Shown here piece after piece: positions 17,131 through 25,631 of a stretch of DNA of 64,000 nt. A program made the position numbers and the translations under genes. The notes below the pieces were generated by a model, which did not search any database, was not told the DNA's origin, and saw only the letters and a list, made by a program, of their open reading frames with translations. This DNA is from Pseudomonas citrullilanati (GTDB lineage: Bacteria; Pseudomonadota; Gammaproteobacteria; Pseudomonadales; Pseudomonadaceae), in the NCBI RefSeq assembly GCF_030580855.1, contig NZ_JAUQOP010000006.1:142234-206233 (forward strand), given 5' to 3'. Position 1 is the first letter of the stretch. Each line of letters starts with the position of its first letter.

Positions 17131-18699
17131 ATGGCAATTCCCACCCGCCATTCACTCTTTCCGTTCCTGAGCTGGCTCCCCCGACAGACCCGCGCCAGCG
17201 TCGGGCGGGATCTGATCGTCGGCCTGAGCGGCGCGATTCTCGCGTTGCCACAATCCATTGCCTACGCGCTGATCGCCGGCCTTCCGCCTGAATATGGCTT
17301 GTACGCGGCGATCGTGCCGGTGCTGATTGCCTGTCTGTGGGGCTCCTCCTGGCATTTGATCTGCGGTCCTACGGCAGCGATCTCCATTGTCCTGTACGCC
17401 AGCATCAGTCCCCTGGCCGTGCCCGCCAGCCAGGACTACGTCACCTTGATCCTGTTGCTGACCGTGCTGGCGGGCGTTTTCCAATGGCTGCTGGGGCTGT
17501 TGCGTTTCGGCGCGCTGGTGAATTTCGTCTCCCATTCGGTAGTACTGGGCTTCACGCTGGGGGCGGCGGTGGTGATCGCCTTGGGGCAGTTGCCGAACCT
17601 GTTGGGGCTGAACCTGCCGAACGAAGCCACGGCCCTGAAAGGCTTGCTGATGCTGGTCAACCACATCGGTGCTGTGGATAAACCGTCCTTGCTCTTGGGG
17701 CTGGCCACGCTGGGGCTGGGGATAACCCTGAAACGAGCGTTGCCTCGCTGGCCAAGCCTGTTGATAACGTTGGTGATCAGCAGCCTGGTGGTCTGGCTGT
17801 GGCCCGCGATGTTCGGGCATGTGGCACTGGTCAGCGCCTTTACCGGGCGCCTGCCGCCGCTCTCGCCGCTGCCGCTGGACCTGGAGCTGATCTTGCGCCT
17901 GCTGCCGGGTGCCGTCGCGGTGGGGATGCTCGGGCTGGTCACCAGCCTGTCGATCGCCCGCTCGTTGTCGGTGCGTTCCGGGCAGTTGCTCGATGCGAAC
18001 CAGGAGGTGAGGGCGCAAGGGCTTTCCAACATCGTCGGAGGATTTTTCTCCGGATCCTTGTCGGCCGGTTCCTTCACGCGTTCCGGCCTCAGCTACGAAG
18101 CCGGTGCCTGCTCCCCCTTGGCCGGGGTGTTCTCGGCCTTGTGGGTGGCGCTGTTCGCGGTCGCCGGGGCCACGCTGATCGCCCATATTCCGATCCCGGC
18201 CATGGCTGGCAGCATCCTGTTGATCGCCTGGGGGCTGGTGGATCACCGCGGCATCCGCGCGCTGTACCGGGTGAGCCGCGCCGAATTCGTGGTCATGGGC
18301 CTGACCTGCCTGGCGACGCTGCTCCTGGAACTGCAAACCGCGATCTACGCGGGTGTGCTGGCCTCGCTGTTCTTCTACCTCAAGCGCACCTCGCAACCGC
18401 GGGTGCAGCACTTTCGCGAAGGGGAAGCGGAGATTTTGCGGGTCGGCGGGTCGATCTTTTTCGGCGCCAGTCATTTCCTCCAGGTACGCCTGCAACGCCT
18501 GCAGGCGCCGCGGGTGATCATCGACGCGCAGCAGATCAACTTCATCGATTATTCCGGCGTGGCAATGCTCCACCAGGAAGCCCGGCGCCTGCGCAGCCAG
18601 GGCCGGAGCCTGACCTTGCGCCGGGCCCGACCCCAGGTGGTGGAAGAGCTGAAGAAGCTTGAGGGGGCAGAGCATTGCCCGATCCAATTCGAAGAGTGA
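17131..18699 (+). CDS. SulP family anion permease with STAS domain
   Basis: This 522-residue protein has a SulP membrane core (about 20-400) with the conserved N-terminal ALPQSIAYALIAGLPPEYGL and a middle GSLSAGSFTRSGLSYEAGA. A cytoplasmic STAS domain follows (about 430-520; VIIDAQQINFIDYSGVAML). It sits downstream of betC-choX on the same strand, beyond a REPIN. Because BetC releases sulfate, sulfate or choline-sulfate is the likely cargo; this is inferred from context only. ATG 17131 follows TTGAGGCCCC. Confidence 0.88.
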   Translation: MAIPTRHSLFPFLSWLPRQTRASVGRDLIVGLSGAILALPQSIAYALIAGLPPEYGLYAAIVPVLIACLWGSSWHLICGPTAAISIVLYASISPLAVPASQDYVTLILLLTVLAGVFQWLLGLLRFGALVNFVSHSVVLGFTLGAAVVIALGQLPNLLGLNLPNEATALKGLLMLVNHIGAVDKPSLLLGLATLGLGITLKRALPRWPSLLITLVISSLVVWLWPAMFGHVALVSAFTGRLPPLSPLPLDLELILRLLPGAVAVGMLGLVTSLSIARSLSVRSGQLLDANQEVRAQGLSNIVGGFFSGSLSAGSFTRSGLSYEAGACSPLAGVFSALWVALFAVAGATLIAHIPIPAMAGSILLIAWGLVDHRGIRALYRVSRAEFVVMGLTCLATLLLELQTAIYAGVLASLFFYLKRTSQPRVQHFREGEAEILRVGGSIFFGASHFLQVRLQRLQAPRVIIDAQQINFIDYSGVAMLHQEARRLRSQGRSLTLRRARPQVVEELKKLEGAEHCPIQFEE

Positions 18700-18750
18700 G
18701 ACCGCTCGCCTTGTGGGAAAAGCTCCCACAAGGCTTGGACCAAGGTCTCA
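18697..18750. terminator. bidirectional hairpin between convergent sulP genes
   Basis: An inner stem CCTTGTGGGA/TCCCACAAGG (18709-18733) lies inside outer arms TGAGACC/GGTCTCA. It lies between two convergent stop codons and resembles a shortened REP. Confidence 0.6.
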
Positions 18751-20277
18751 GGACGCCGCTGCACCCACGCCCACTGTCGTGCGCAACCGTCCTTCCAAGC
18801 GACGCTTGAGCCCGCGGGATTCGATCAGCAGTTTCGAGCCCTTGCTGGCGTTGGCCCGGCTCCATTCCTCCAGCAATTCCAGGCACGAGTGGTCGATGTA
18901 GCTCAGGTTATTGAGCGGCACATGCACCGTCACGCCTTCGGGCAGGGTGCCCAGCACCTGGGTCAGCGCCGGGACCTTGAGGAAGGTCGCCGCGCCCACC
19001 AGGCGCAGTTCCATCTCACCGTCCTGAGGCAGGTCGATCAGGCTGATTTTCAAGCGCGACGCTTTCCAGGCCAACTTCGCCAGGGTCAGGCCGAAACCGA
19101 TCAGCACGCCGGTCAGCAGGTCAGTGAAGATGATCGCCAGTGCCGTCGCGGCGTAGGTGAACATCGGCATCCGGCCATAACGGCCCAGGTTGCGAAAGGC
19201 CTTGAGGTCCACCAGTTTGAAGCCGGTATACACCAGAACCCCCGCCAGGCTCGCCACCGGAATGCTTTGCAGCACGCTGGACAGCAGCAATACGAACAAC
19301 AACAGCCACAGGCCATGGAAAATCGTCGACATCCGGGTGGTTGCCCCGGCCTGGACGTTGGCTGAGCTGCGCACGATCACGCCCGTCATCGGCAAGGCGC
19401 CGAGCAGGCCGCACAGCATGTTGCCGATGCCTTGGGCCGACAGCTCCCGGTCGAAGTCCGCCCGTTCACCGCTGTGCATGCGATCCACCGCCGCGGCCGA
19501 CAGCAGGGTTTCGGCGCTGGCGATGAACGCGACCGCGAAGGCGGCGATCAGCAGCGTCGGATCGGCCAGGTTCAGCAGGTCCGCCGGACGCAGCCAGTCG
19601 ATGGCGTCGGCGAGGTTGTCCGGGACTTCCACGCGCTTGACCGGCAGGGCCAACAGCAGGCTGGCGATGGTCGCCAGGCCTACGCCAAGCAAGGCGCCGG
19701 GGATGAAGCGCAGGCTGTGGGGGCGCAGCTTTTCCCACAGCCACATCACGGCCATCGTCGACAGGCCGAGCAGGCCGGCCTGCCAGCCGAAGGACGGCAG
19801 CGCCTGGGCCACCGCCGAGGGGAAGGCCACCAGGTTATCCAGCCCGGACGGCTTGGGCGCCGCGTCGAGCATCACGTGGACCTGGGACAACACGATCAAC
19901 ACGCCAATGCCCGCCAGCATGCCATAGACCACCGCCGGCGCCGTCACCCGGAACCAGCAGCCCAGGCGAAAACGCCCGGCCAGCAGTTGCAGCAACCCTG
20001 CCAGCAGCAGGATCGGCCCGAGCATCGCCACGCCATGTTGGCGCACCAGTTCGAAGACCAACACCGCCAAGCCGGCGGCCGGACCACTGACCTGCAATTT
20101 CGAGCCGGCGAGGAAGCCGACCACCAGGCCACCGACGATGCCGGTGACCAAGCCCTTGGCAGGTGGCAGGCCGGAGGCGATGGCAATGCCCATGCACAAG
20201 GGCAGCGCCACCAGGAACACAACCACCGAAGCCAGCAGCTCCCGTGGCAGGACAGCTTTTAATTGAGCAGCACGCAT
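18748..20277 (-). CDS. SulP family transporter, probable bicarbonate type
   Basis: This 509-residue SulP protein has a membrane core (VVVFLVALPLCMGIAIASGLP near the start, cited in part as ALPLCMGIAIASG) and a C-terminal STAS domain (about 430-500; NNLSYIDHSCLELLEEW). The short N-terminus and the gene for a beta-carbonic anhydrase 91 bases upstream on the same strand fit the SulP/carbonic-anhydrase pairing seen in many bacteria. Bicarbonate uptake is therefore the favoured role. It differs clearly in sequence from the other SulP protein with which it converges. Confidence 0.88.
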   Translation of the reverse strand: MRAAQLKAVLPRELLASVVVFLVALPLCMGIAIASGLPPAKGLVTGIVGGLVVGFLAGSKLQVSGPAAGLAVLVFELVRQHGVAMLGPILLLAGLLQLLAGRFRLGCWFRVTAPAVVYGMLAGIGVLIVLSQVHVMLDAAPKPSGLDNLVAFPSAVAQALPSFGWQAGLLGLSTMAVMWLWEKLRPHSLRFIPGALLGVGLATIASLLLALPVKRVEVPDNLADAIDWLRPADLLNLADPTLLIAAFAVAFIASAETLLSAAAVDRMHSGERADFDRELSAQGIGNMLCGLLGALPMTGVIVRSSANVQAGATTRMSTIFHGLWLLLFVLLLSSVLQSIPVASLAGVLVYTGFKLVDLKAFRNLGRYGRMPMFTYAATALAIIFTDLLTGVLIGFGLTLAKLAWKASRLKISLIDLPQDGEMELRLVGAATFLKVPALTQVLGTLPEGVTVHVPLNNLSYIDHSCLELLEEWSRANASKGSKLLIESRGLKRRLEGRLRTTVGVGAAAS

Positions 20278-20368
20278 GGCGACTCTCCCGAAGTTTCTTC
20301 AGGCATGGCAAGGCCCGACCGCCTGGATGGCAGGCAGGCTTTGTTCCACGCAAGGATGGTAGGAGCGG

Positions 20369-21100
20369 TTAGAAGCGCGCTTTGGGCGTCGCGACCGGGA
20401 TCGGATGGCTACCATCGAGCGGCAGGAAACAACCTCGGTCCGCGTCGAAGGCTTTGATCTCGCTGGTCTCGATGTTGTACACCCAGCCGTGGATGAACAA
20501 CTGGCCGCTGGCCATGCGCGAGGCGACCGAAGGGTGCGTTCGCAGGTGCTGCAACTGCGCGATCACGTTCTCTTCGGTGAGGATGGGCATGGTCTGTTTT
20601 TCGTCGCCGCAGGGGCAGTTGTCATGGACCATGGTCTTGGCCACCTCGGCGTGGCGCAGCCAGGCCTTGACGGTCGGCATCTTTTCCAGCGTTTCCGGGT
20701 TGAGTACCGCGCGCATGGCGCCGCAATCGGAATGGCCGCATACGATGATGTGCTGCACGCCGAGGGCCAGCACCGCGTACTCGATGGCCGTGGAAACGCC
20801 GCCGTTCATCTGCCCGTAGGGCGGAACGACGTTGCCGACGTTACGGGTGACGAACAGGTCGCCGGGGGAGCTGTGGGTGATCAACTCGGGCACGATGCGC
20901 GAGTCGGCGCAGGTGATGAACATCGCCCGGGGGGATTGGGCGGTGGCGAGTTTCTTGAAGAGTTCTTCCTGCTGCGGGAAGACTTCGTGATGGAAATGCA
21001 AAAAGCCGTCAACAATATGCTGCAGCGCTGCATCGGCGGTCTCCGCCTCGGGTTGGGCTGAAGCCGACGCAGCCAACGGCTGTTTATCCTTGTCACTCAT
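20369..21100 (-). CDS. beta-class carbonic anhydrase
   Basis: This 243-residue enzyme interconverts CO2 and bicarbonate. Zinc-site residues are visible: C64 and D66-x-R68 in CADSRIVPE, then H123 and C126 in GHSDCGAM. The first 25 residues are a low-complexity Ala/Gln/Glu extension, with no signal peptide, so it is cytoplasmic. It lies upstream of the SulP gene, probably as an operon supplying or trapping bicarbonate. ATG 21100 follows AGAGGATGAATC. Confidence 0.95.
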   Translation of the reverse strand: MSDKDKQPLAASASAQPEAETADAALQHIVDGFLHFHHEVFPQQEELFKKLATAQSPRAMFITCADSRIVPELITHSSPGDLFVTRNVGNVVPPYGQMNGGVSTAIEYAVLALGVQHIIVCGHSDCGAMRAVLNPETLEKMPTVKAWLRHAEVAKTMVHDNCPCGDEKQTMPILTEENVIAQLQHLRTHPSVASRMASGQLFIHGWVYNIETSEIKAFDADRGCFLPLDGSHPIPVATPKARF

Positions 21101-21311
21101 GATTCATCCTCTTTGACGGTTGACGCCAGTGGCTGGTTAAAAAACGTCCAGGTCGAAGGCCCGACCCGTCAGTCACTCGTTGAACAAGGTAGCGGTCGAA
21201 ACTTAACTCAAACTGAATCAATGGCTCTAGGACGTAGATTACAAGGCATGAATCACAACTCGACGCGCCCAGGCGCGGGCGTGCGGACGTTGTGCCACGG
21301 TTCCACTGTAT

Positions 21312-22370
21312 TCAAATCAAGGACATTTGTCGGCCCGGCGGACAGAAGGCGTCGCAATCCAGCGCGTAGCCTTCGCGCCGGTCCAGCCCCAGCCGCTTGA
21401 TCGCCTTGGTGAAGCGCTGGGCCAGCAGGTCGGCGAAGGGGCCTTCGCCGCGCATGCGGTTGCCGAACTGGCTGTCGTACAGTTCACCGCCGCGGCTCTG
21501 GCGCACAAGGCTCAGCACATGGGCGGCCCGCTGCGGGTAATGCGCTTGCAGCCACTGCTCGAACAGCGGCGCGACCTCCAGGGGCAGGCGCAACATGACG
21601 TAGGAAGCCGTCTGGGCACCGGCGGCATGGGCTTGGGCCAGTAGCGCCTCGATTTCGCTGTCGTTGATCATCGGGATCATCGGGGCGCACAGCACTCCCA
21701 CCGGGATGCCGGCCTCGCGCATGACCTTGATCGCCCGCAACCGCGCCTTGGGCGCCGCCGCGCGCGGTTCGAGGATGCGCTTGAGCTCATCGTCCAGGGT
21801 GGTGAGGCTGATCATCACCGCCACCAGTCGCTGGCGAGCCAGCTCCGCCAGCAGGTCCAGGTCGCGCAGGATCAGCGAGCCCTTAGTCACGATGGTCACC
21901 GGATGGCGGTAGCGCAACAGCACTTCCAGGATCCTGCGGGTGATGCGTTGCTCGCGCTCGATGGGCTGGTAGGGGTCGGTGTTGGAGCCCAGGTTGATCG
22001 GCGCGCATTGATAGCCTCGCTTGGACAGCTGTTCTTCCAGCACGTCGGCGGCGTTGCTCTTGGCGATCAACCGGGTTTCGAAATCCAGCCCCGGCGACAT
22101 GTCCCAATACGCGTGGCTGGGGCGGGCGTAGCAATAGATGCAACCGTGTTCGCAACCGCGGTAGGGGTTGATCGAGCGATCGAAGGGAATGTCCGGCGAG
22201 GTGTTGCGGGTGATGATGGTCTTCGCCGTTTCGAAGCGCACTTCGGTGCCTTGGGTCGGCGGTACTTCCTGATACCAGCCGTCATCCTCGACCACCGAGC
22301 GACTCGGGGCGAAGCGATTGTGGGGGTTGGCAGCGGTGCCACGGCCACGTGGCGGCAGGGAGGCTGACAT
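21312..22370 (-). CDS. radical SAM protein, PA0069 family
   Basis: This 352-residue protein has the iron-sulfur motif CEHGCIYC (C73-x3-C77-x2-C80) at the head of a radical SAM barrel. A downstream SAM-binding region contains VTIVTKGSLILRD. It belongs to the SplB-like/Rv2578c type named PA0069 in P. aeruginosa. The reaction is unknown. It is monocistronic and divergent from the phosphatase gene by 197 bases. ATG 22370 is preceded by GGAGTATTCCCC. Confidence 0.88.
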   Translation of the reverse strand: MSASLPPRGRGTAANPHNRFAPSRSVVEDDGWYQEVPPTQGTEVRFETAKTIITRNTSPDIPFDRSINPYRGCEHGCIYCYARPSHAYWDMSPGLDFETRLIAKSNAADVLEEQLSKRGYQCAPINLGSNTDPYQPIEREQRITRRILEVLLRYRHPVTIVTKGSLILRDLDLLAELARQRLVAVMISLTTLDDELKRILEPRAAAPKARLRAIKVMREAGIPVGVLCAPMIPMINDSEIEALLAQAHAAGAQTASYVMLRLPLEVAPLFEQWLQAHYPQRAAHVLSLVRQSRGGELYDSQFGNRMRGEGPFADLLAQRFTKAIKRLGLDRREGYALDCDAFCPPGRQMSLI

Positions 22371-22567
22371 GGGGAATACTCCGATGCTGTATGTGCATAC
22401 AGTATCGCGAGCTTTGCGTTCGGACCAGTGCCATTCAGCGGTCCGGCCGCAAGCGCCCCTGGCGTCAAACCCAATTCACAACACTTTGACGTCCTGCTTA
22501 CGGGTTTTTAACCGGAGCGAGCCGACACTGTGCACCCTCGAACCTTCTTGTCTCCGGTTGTCCGTGC

Positions 22568-23248
22568 ATGCTCAAGCTCTGCTCCCGTTCACTGTGTTGC
22601 CTGGCCTTGCTGATCGGTCTGGCTGAAATACCCGCCCAGGCGGCGGATGCCGTGCAGACGCGGCCCGCCGAGTGGGCCCAGCCTGTGGAAAAGGACTACA
22701 ACCTGTACCAGATGTCGCCCACGCTCTACCGCAGTTCCTTGCCGGACAGCGGGGCCCTGCCGTTGTTGGCGAAGCTGCGGATCGGCACGGTCATCACGTT
22801 CCTGCCGACGTCGGATGCGCGCTGGCTCTCCGCCCCCGACATCGAACAGGTACGGTTGCCCTATCGCACCAATCACGTCGACGACAGCGACATACTCCGC
22901 GCCCTGCGCGCCATCCAGGCCGCCGAAGCCAAGGGGCCGGTGCTGATGCACTGCAAGCACGGCTCGGATCGCACCGGCCTGGTGGCGGCCATGTACCGCG
23001 TGGTGGTACAGGGCTGGAGCAAAGAAGACGCGCTGAACGAAATGACCGAGGGCGGCTTCGGGGACAGTCATCACTTCAAGGATGGCGTTCGCTACATGAT
23101 GCAGGCCGATGTGGAAAAACTGCGCACGGCATTGGCCAATGGCGACTGCAGCACCAGCGTCTTCGCGCTCTGTTCCCTGGAGAGCTGGGTCAACAGCACG
23201 ACGAACCTTCATCACCTCGACGCTCAGGCGGTCACGCCGCCGCGCTGA
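22568..23248 (+). CDS. periplasmic tyrosine/dual-specificity phosphatase, TpbA-like
   Basis: This 226-residue protein has a signal peptide ending near AQAAD and the phosphatase P-loop HCKHGSDRTG (C129-x5-R135). An upstream acidic patch VDDSD (about 104-108) supplies the general acid. NLYQMSPTLYRSSLP and LVAAMYRVVVQGW are strikingly like P. aeruginosa TpbA (PA3885), which dephosphorylates the diguanylate cyclase TpbB in the periplasm and restrains biofilm. No tpbB gene is adjacent. Its 3' end overlaps the convergent M3 peptidase gene by 25 bases. Confidence 0.85.
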   Translation: MLKLCSRSLCCLALLIGLAEIPAQAADAVQTRPAEWAQPVEKDYNLYQMSPTLYRSSLPDSGALPLLAKLRIGTVITFLPTSDARWLSAPDIEQVRLPYRTNHVDDSDILRALRAIQAAEAKGPVLMHCKHGSDRTGLVAAMYRVVVQGWSKEDALNEMTEGGFGDSHHFKDGVRYMMQADVEKLRTALANGDCSTSVFALCSLESWVNSTTNLHHLDAQAVTPPR

Positions 23249-25239
23249 TCGCAGGCCTGCCTGAAGGCCGCGATGGAGGCGGCGAGCGGTCGAGAATCAC
23301 CCGGGCCGAATAGCGTCTCGCGCAATGCCCGGCCTGTTCGCCGGTCGAACAGCCCGTTGCGCCTGAACACTTCGAACACGGTGTGGGCCAATTGCCTGGA
23401 CCAGGCATAGGCGTAGATTCCGGCGGCATAGCCGGTGACCATGTAATCCAGGCCATTGGGCCAGCGTTCGTCTGCGAAGGCGGGCAGATGCCCCACTTGT
23501 GCGCTGACCTGGTCGAAAATCTCTTGGGCACTTCGCCCGTCGCCGTCGTTGCGGTGCAGTTCCAGGTCGAATAAAGCCTCGCGCAGGGACGCCGCCTGTT
23601 CCCAACTGGCCTGGGTGTCGAGGTAATCGAGCAACTGATCGGCGATGTTTTCCGGCAAGGGCGCGCCGGTCTGGTGATGGCTGGACAGTCGAATCAGGCA
23701 GGGTATGGAAAAACACCATTGCTCGAACAGCACCCCGGCAAACTCCGCCGTGTCCCGGGAAAGCTCCGTGATCCCGGACACGTCGCGATACTCCGCGCGG
23801 GTCAGGATGTGGTGCAGGCAATGGCCGAGTTCGTGAAACAGAATCCGCAGTTGCCGGTGATCCAGCAAAACCGGTTGCTTACCTGAAGGACGCGGCAGCC
23901 AGCCATGCAGCACTGCGATGGGGTGCCGAGGCCGGCCCTCGGCGGTGATGCGGCGGTTGCGCAGGGTGGTGGTCTGGGGGAAACCTTCCTCGCTTGGGTC
24001 CTCGAACGGATCGAAATAAAAGTAGCCGATGGTTTCGCCCCACTCGCGGACTTCGAACAGGCACACCTGGGCGTCCCAGCTCGCCACCTCCGGGCGCTCG
24101 ATGATCTCCACGCCGAGCAGCTCCCCCGCGATCTGCCTCATCCGGGCAAAGGTGGTCGCCAGCGTAAACCAGGCGCTGATGGACTGCTCCGACACGCCCG
24201 TCGCTTGCCGACGGAGCTTCTCCGCCAGGTACGGATAATCCCATGGCTGCAAGGCGCCGTAGCCCTGCGCCGAGGCAAATGCCTTGAGCTGCTCGGTGTC
24301 CTGTGGCCAGGTTTTTTTCTGCCGCGCGAGCTGTCGCCGCAGGAACGACAAGACCTGTTCCGGTGACTGCGCCTGCTCCGGCTCGATCGCCAAGTGCGCG
24401 TAGCTGGCGTAGCCCAATAACCTCGCGTACTGGTGGCGGTCCCTGAGCAACTGCCGGAGGACTTCGCCATTGTCGAACTGCCCGGCCTGGGGGCCCTGGT
24501 CCGAGGCGCGGGTGCTGTAGGCGATGTACACGCGTTGGCGCAGCAGCCGGTCGTCGGCATGGCGGGTGACGGTGCGAAACGAGGTTTCGTCGAGCGTCAG
24601 CAGCCAGCCTTTGTGCCCTTGCTCGCGCGCCAGGTCGGCCATGCGCTGCCTGAAAGCCGCCGGCAGGCCGTTCAACGCCGTCTCGTCGTCAAAGACCTGG
24701 CTCCAGGCCTTGTTGGCTTCTTGCAAGTGTTCCATGAACAAGTACCGGCCGCCCTGGATACGCAGCGCCAGGTCCTTCACCTCGGCCTGTGATGGGTGGC
24801 CGGACCCGCCCAGGCGAAAGCGCCGGAGGATCTTTTCCAGGGTTCTTTTCCTGGCCGGGGCGAAGTGCTGGGCTATCTGGCTGTCCGCCAGGCGCTGGTA
24901 GAGCTGGAACAGCCCGGGGTGTTCATCGAGGGAACGCTGGAAATCCTGCAAGCGGTCGCTGCAGTCGAGCGAAGCCTGGGCCCAGTCGCTTCCCGTCCTG
25001 GTGGAGGTCAGGCGGTCCAACACGTAGCCGAAGGTCTTCAAGCGCGCATGGACCTCGTCCATGGCCAGCACCAGGTCATCCCAGGTGGGAAACACCGCCT
25101 GGGTCTGGATGACATGGGCCACCTGGGCGCGGCTGTCGGCGAGGATACGGTCGAGGGCCGGGGCAAAATGCCGGGCTTCGATATGGGCAAACGGGGGCAG
25201 GTCGTAGGCCTGCAGCAGGGGGTTGTCGGCAAGGGGCAT
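23224..25239 (-). CDS. M3 family oligopeptidase, divergent PrlC paralogue
   Basis: This 671-residue zinc metallopeptidase has the motif FHELGHCLHH (H469, E470, H473), with a downstream glutamate region in SGITELSRDTAEF. It aligns along its whole length with PrlC encoded just upstream, from DNPLLQAYDLPPF to GYAAGIYAYAWS, so it is a complete paralogue and not a fragment. The active-site helix reads HELGH where PrlC has HEFGH. It has no signal peptide and is cytoplasmic. It follows the YheV-like gene by about 110 bases with a hairpin between. Confidence 0.9.
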   Translation of the reverse strand: MPLADNPLLQAYDLPPFAHIEARHFAPALDRILADSRAQVAHVIQTQAVFPTWDDLVLAMDEVHARLKTFGYVLDRLTSTRTGSDWAQASLDCSDRLQDFQRSLDEHPGLFQLYQRLADSQIAQHFAPARKRTLEKILRRFRLGGSGHPSQAEVKDLALRIQGGRYLFMEHLQEANKAWSQVFDDETALNGLPAAFRQRMADLAREQGHKGWLLTLDETSFRTVTRHADDRLLRQRVYIAYSTRASDQGPQAGQFDNGEVLRQLLRDRHQYARLLGYASYAHLAIEPEQAQSPEQVLSFLRRQLARQKKTWPQDTEQLKAFASAQGYGALQPWDYPYLAEKLRRQATGVSEQSISAWFTLATTFARMRQIAGELLGVEIIERPEVASWDAQVCLFEVREWGETIGYFYFDPFEDPSEEGFPQTTTLRNRRITAEGRPRHPIAVLHGWLPRPSGKQPVLLDHRQLRILFHELGHCLHHILTRAEYRDVSGITELSRDTAEFAGVLFEQWCFSIPCLIRLSSHHQTGAPLPENIADQLLDYLDTQASWEQAASLREALFDLELHRNDGDGRSAQEIFDQVSAQVGHLPAFADERWPNGLDYMVTGYAAGIYAYAWSRQLAHTVFEVFRRNGLFDRRTGRALRETLFGPGDSRPLAASIAAFRQACDQRGGVTA

Positions 25240-25312
25240 GGGGCCTTCCTGTCAGTCTGTCGTGGTGGACAGTCTGCGCGGGAAGGCCTTGCGTCTTGCG
25301 GTACATAGGTAT

Positions 25313-25340
25313 CGCAGGCGCGCCGGATGACGCGCCTGCG
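25313..25340. terminator. hairpin between the YheV-like gene and the second M3 gene
   Basis: CGCAGGCGCG pairs perfectly with CGCGCCTGCG around CCGGATGA. There is no T-run on either side, so this is a weak or Rho-assisted terminator at best, possibly lowering expression of the second peptidase. Confidence 0.5.
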
Positions 25341-25349
25341 GCCAGCGGA

Positions 25350-25631
25350 TTACTCCGTGGGTTTCTTCTTCAGCTTGGGGTTGGGGAAGAACTGCACCGC
25401 CTGGACCTTGGCATCCGCCGCCTTGGGCGCCGAGGTGTTGACGCGGGTGCCCAGTTCCTTGGGCACCGACAGGCCTTGTTCGTTGAGCGTGTCGGAATAA
25501 CCGCAGGCCACGCATTCACGATGGGGCACGCCGTCTTCGTTCCACATCATCAGCTTGTCCGGTTCACTGCAGGCCGGGCAGACCGCCCCGGCAATGAAGC
25601 GACGCTTGGTGATCACAGGCCCCTCGCTCAT
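25350..25631 (-). CDS. YheV-like zinc-ribbon protein
   Basis: This 93-residue protein has two cysteine knuckles, CPACSEPDK (near 18-21) and CVACGYSD (near 40-43), forming a likely zinc ribbon. The C-terminal tail is lysine- and proline-rich. Its start overlaps the prlC stop by 4 bases (ATGA), so it is translationally coupled to prlC. The family (YheV/DUF2387) has no established function. Confidence 0.85.
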   Translation of the reverse strand: MSEGPVITKRRFIAGAVCPACSEPDKLMMWNEDGVPHRECVACGYSDTLNEQGLSVPKELGTRVNTSAPKAADAKVQAVQFFPNPKLKKKPTE

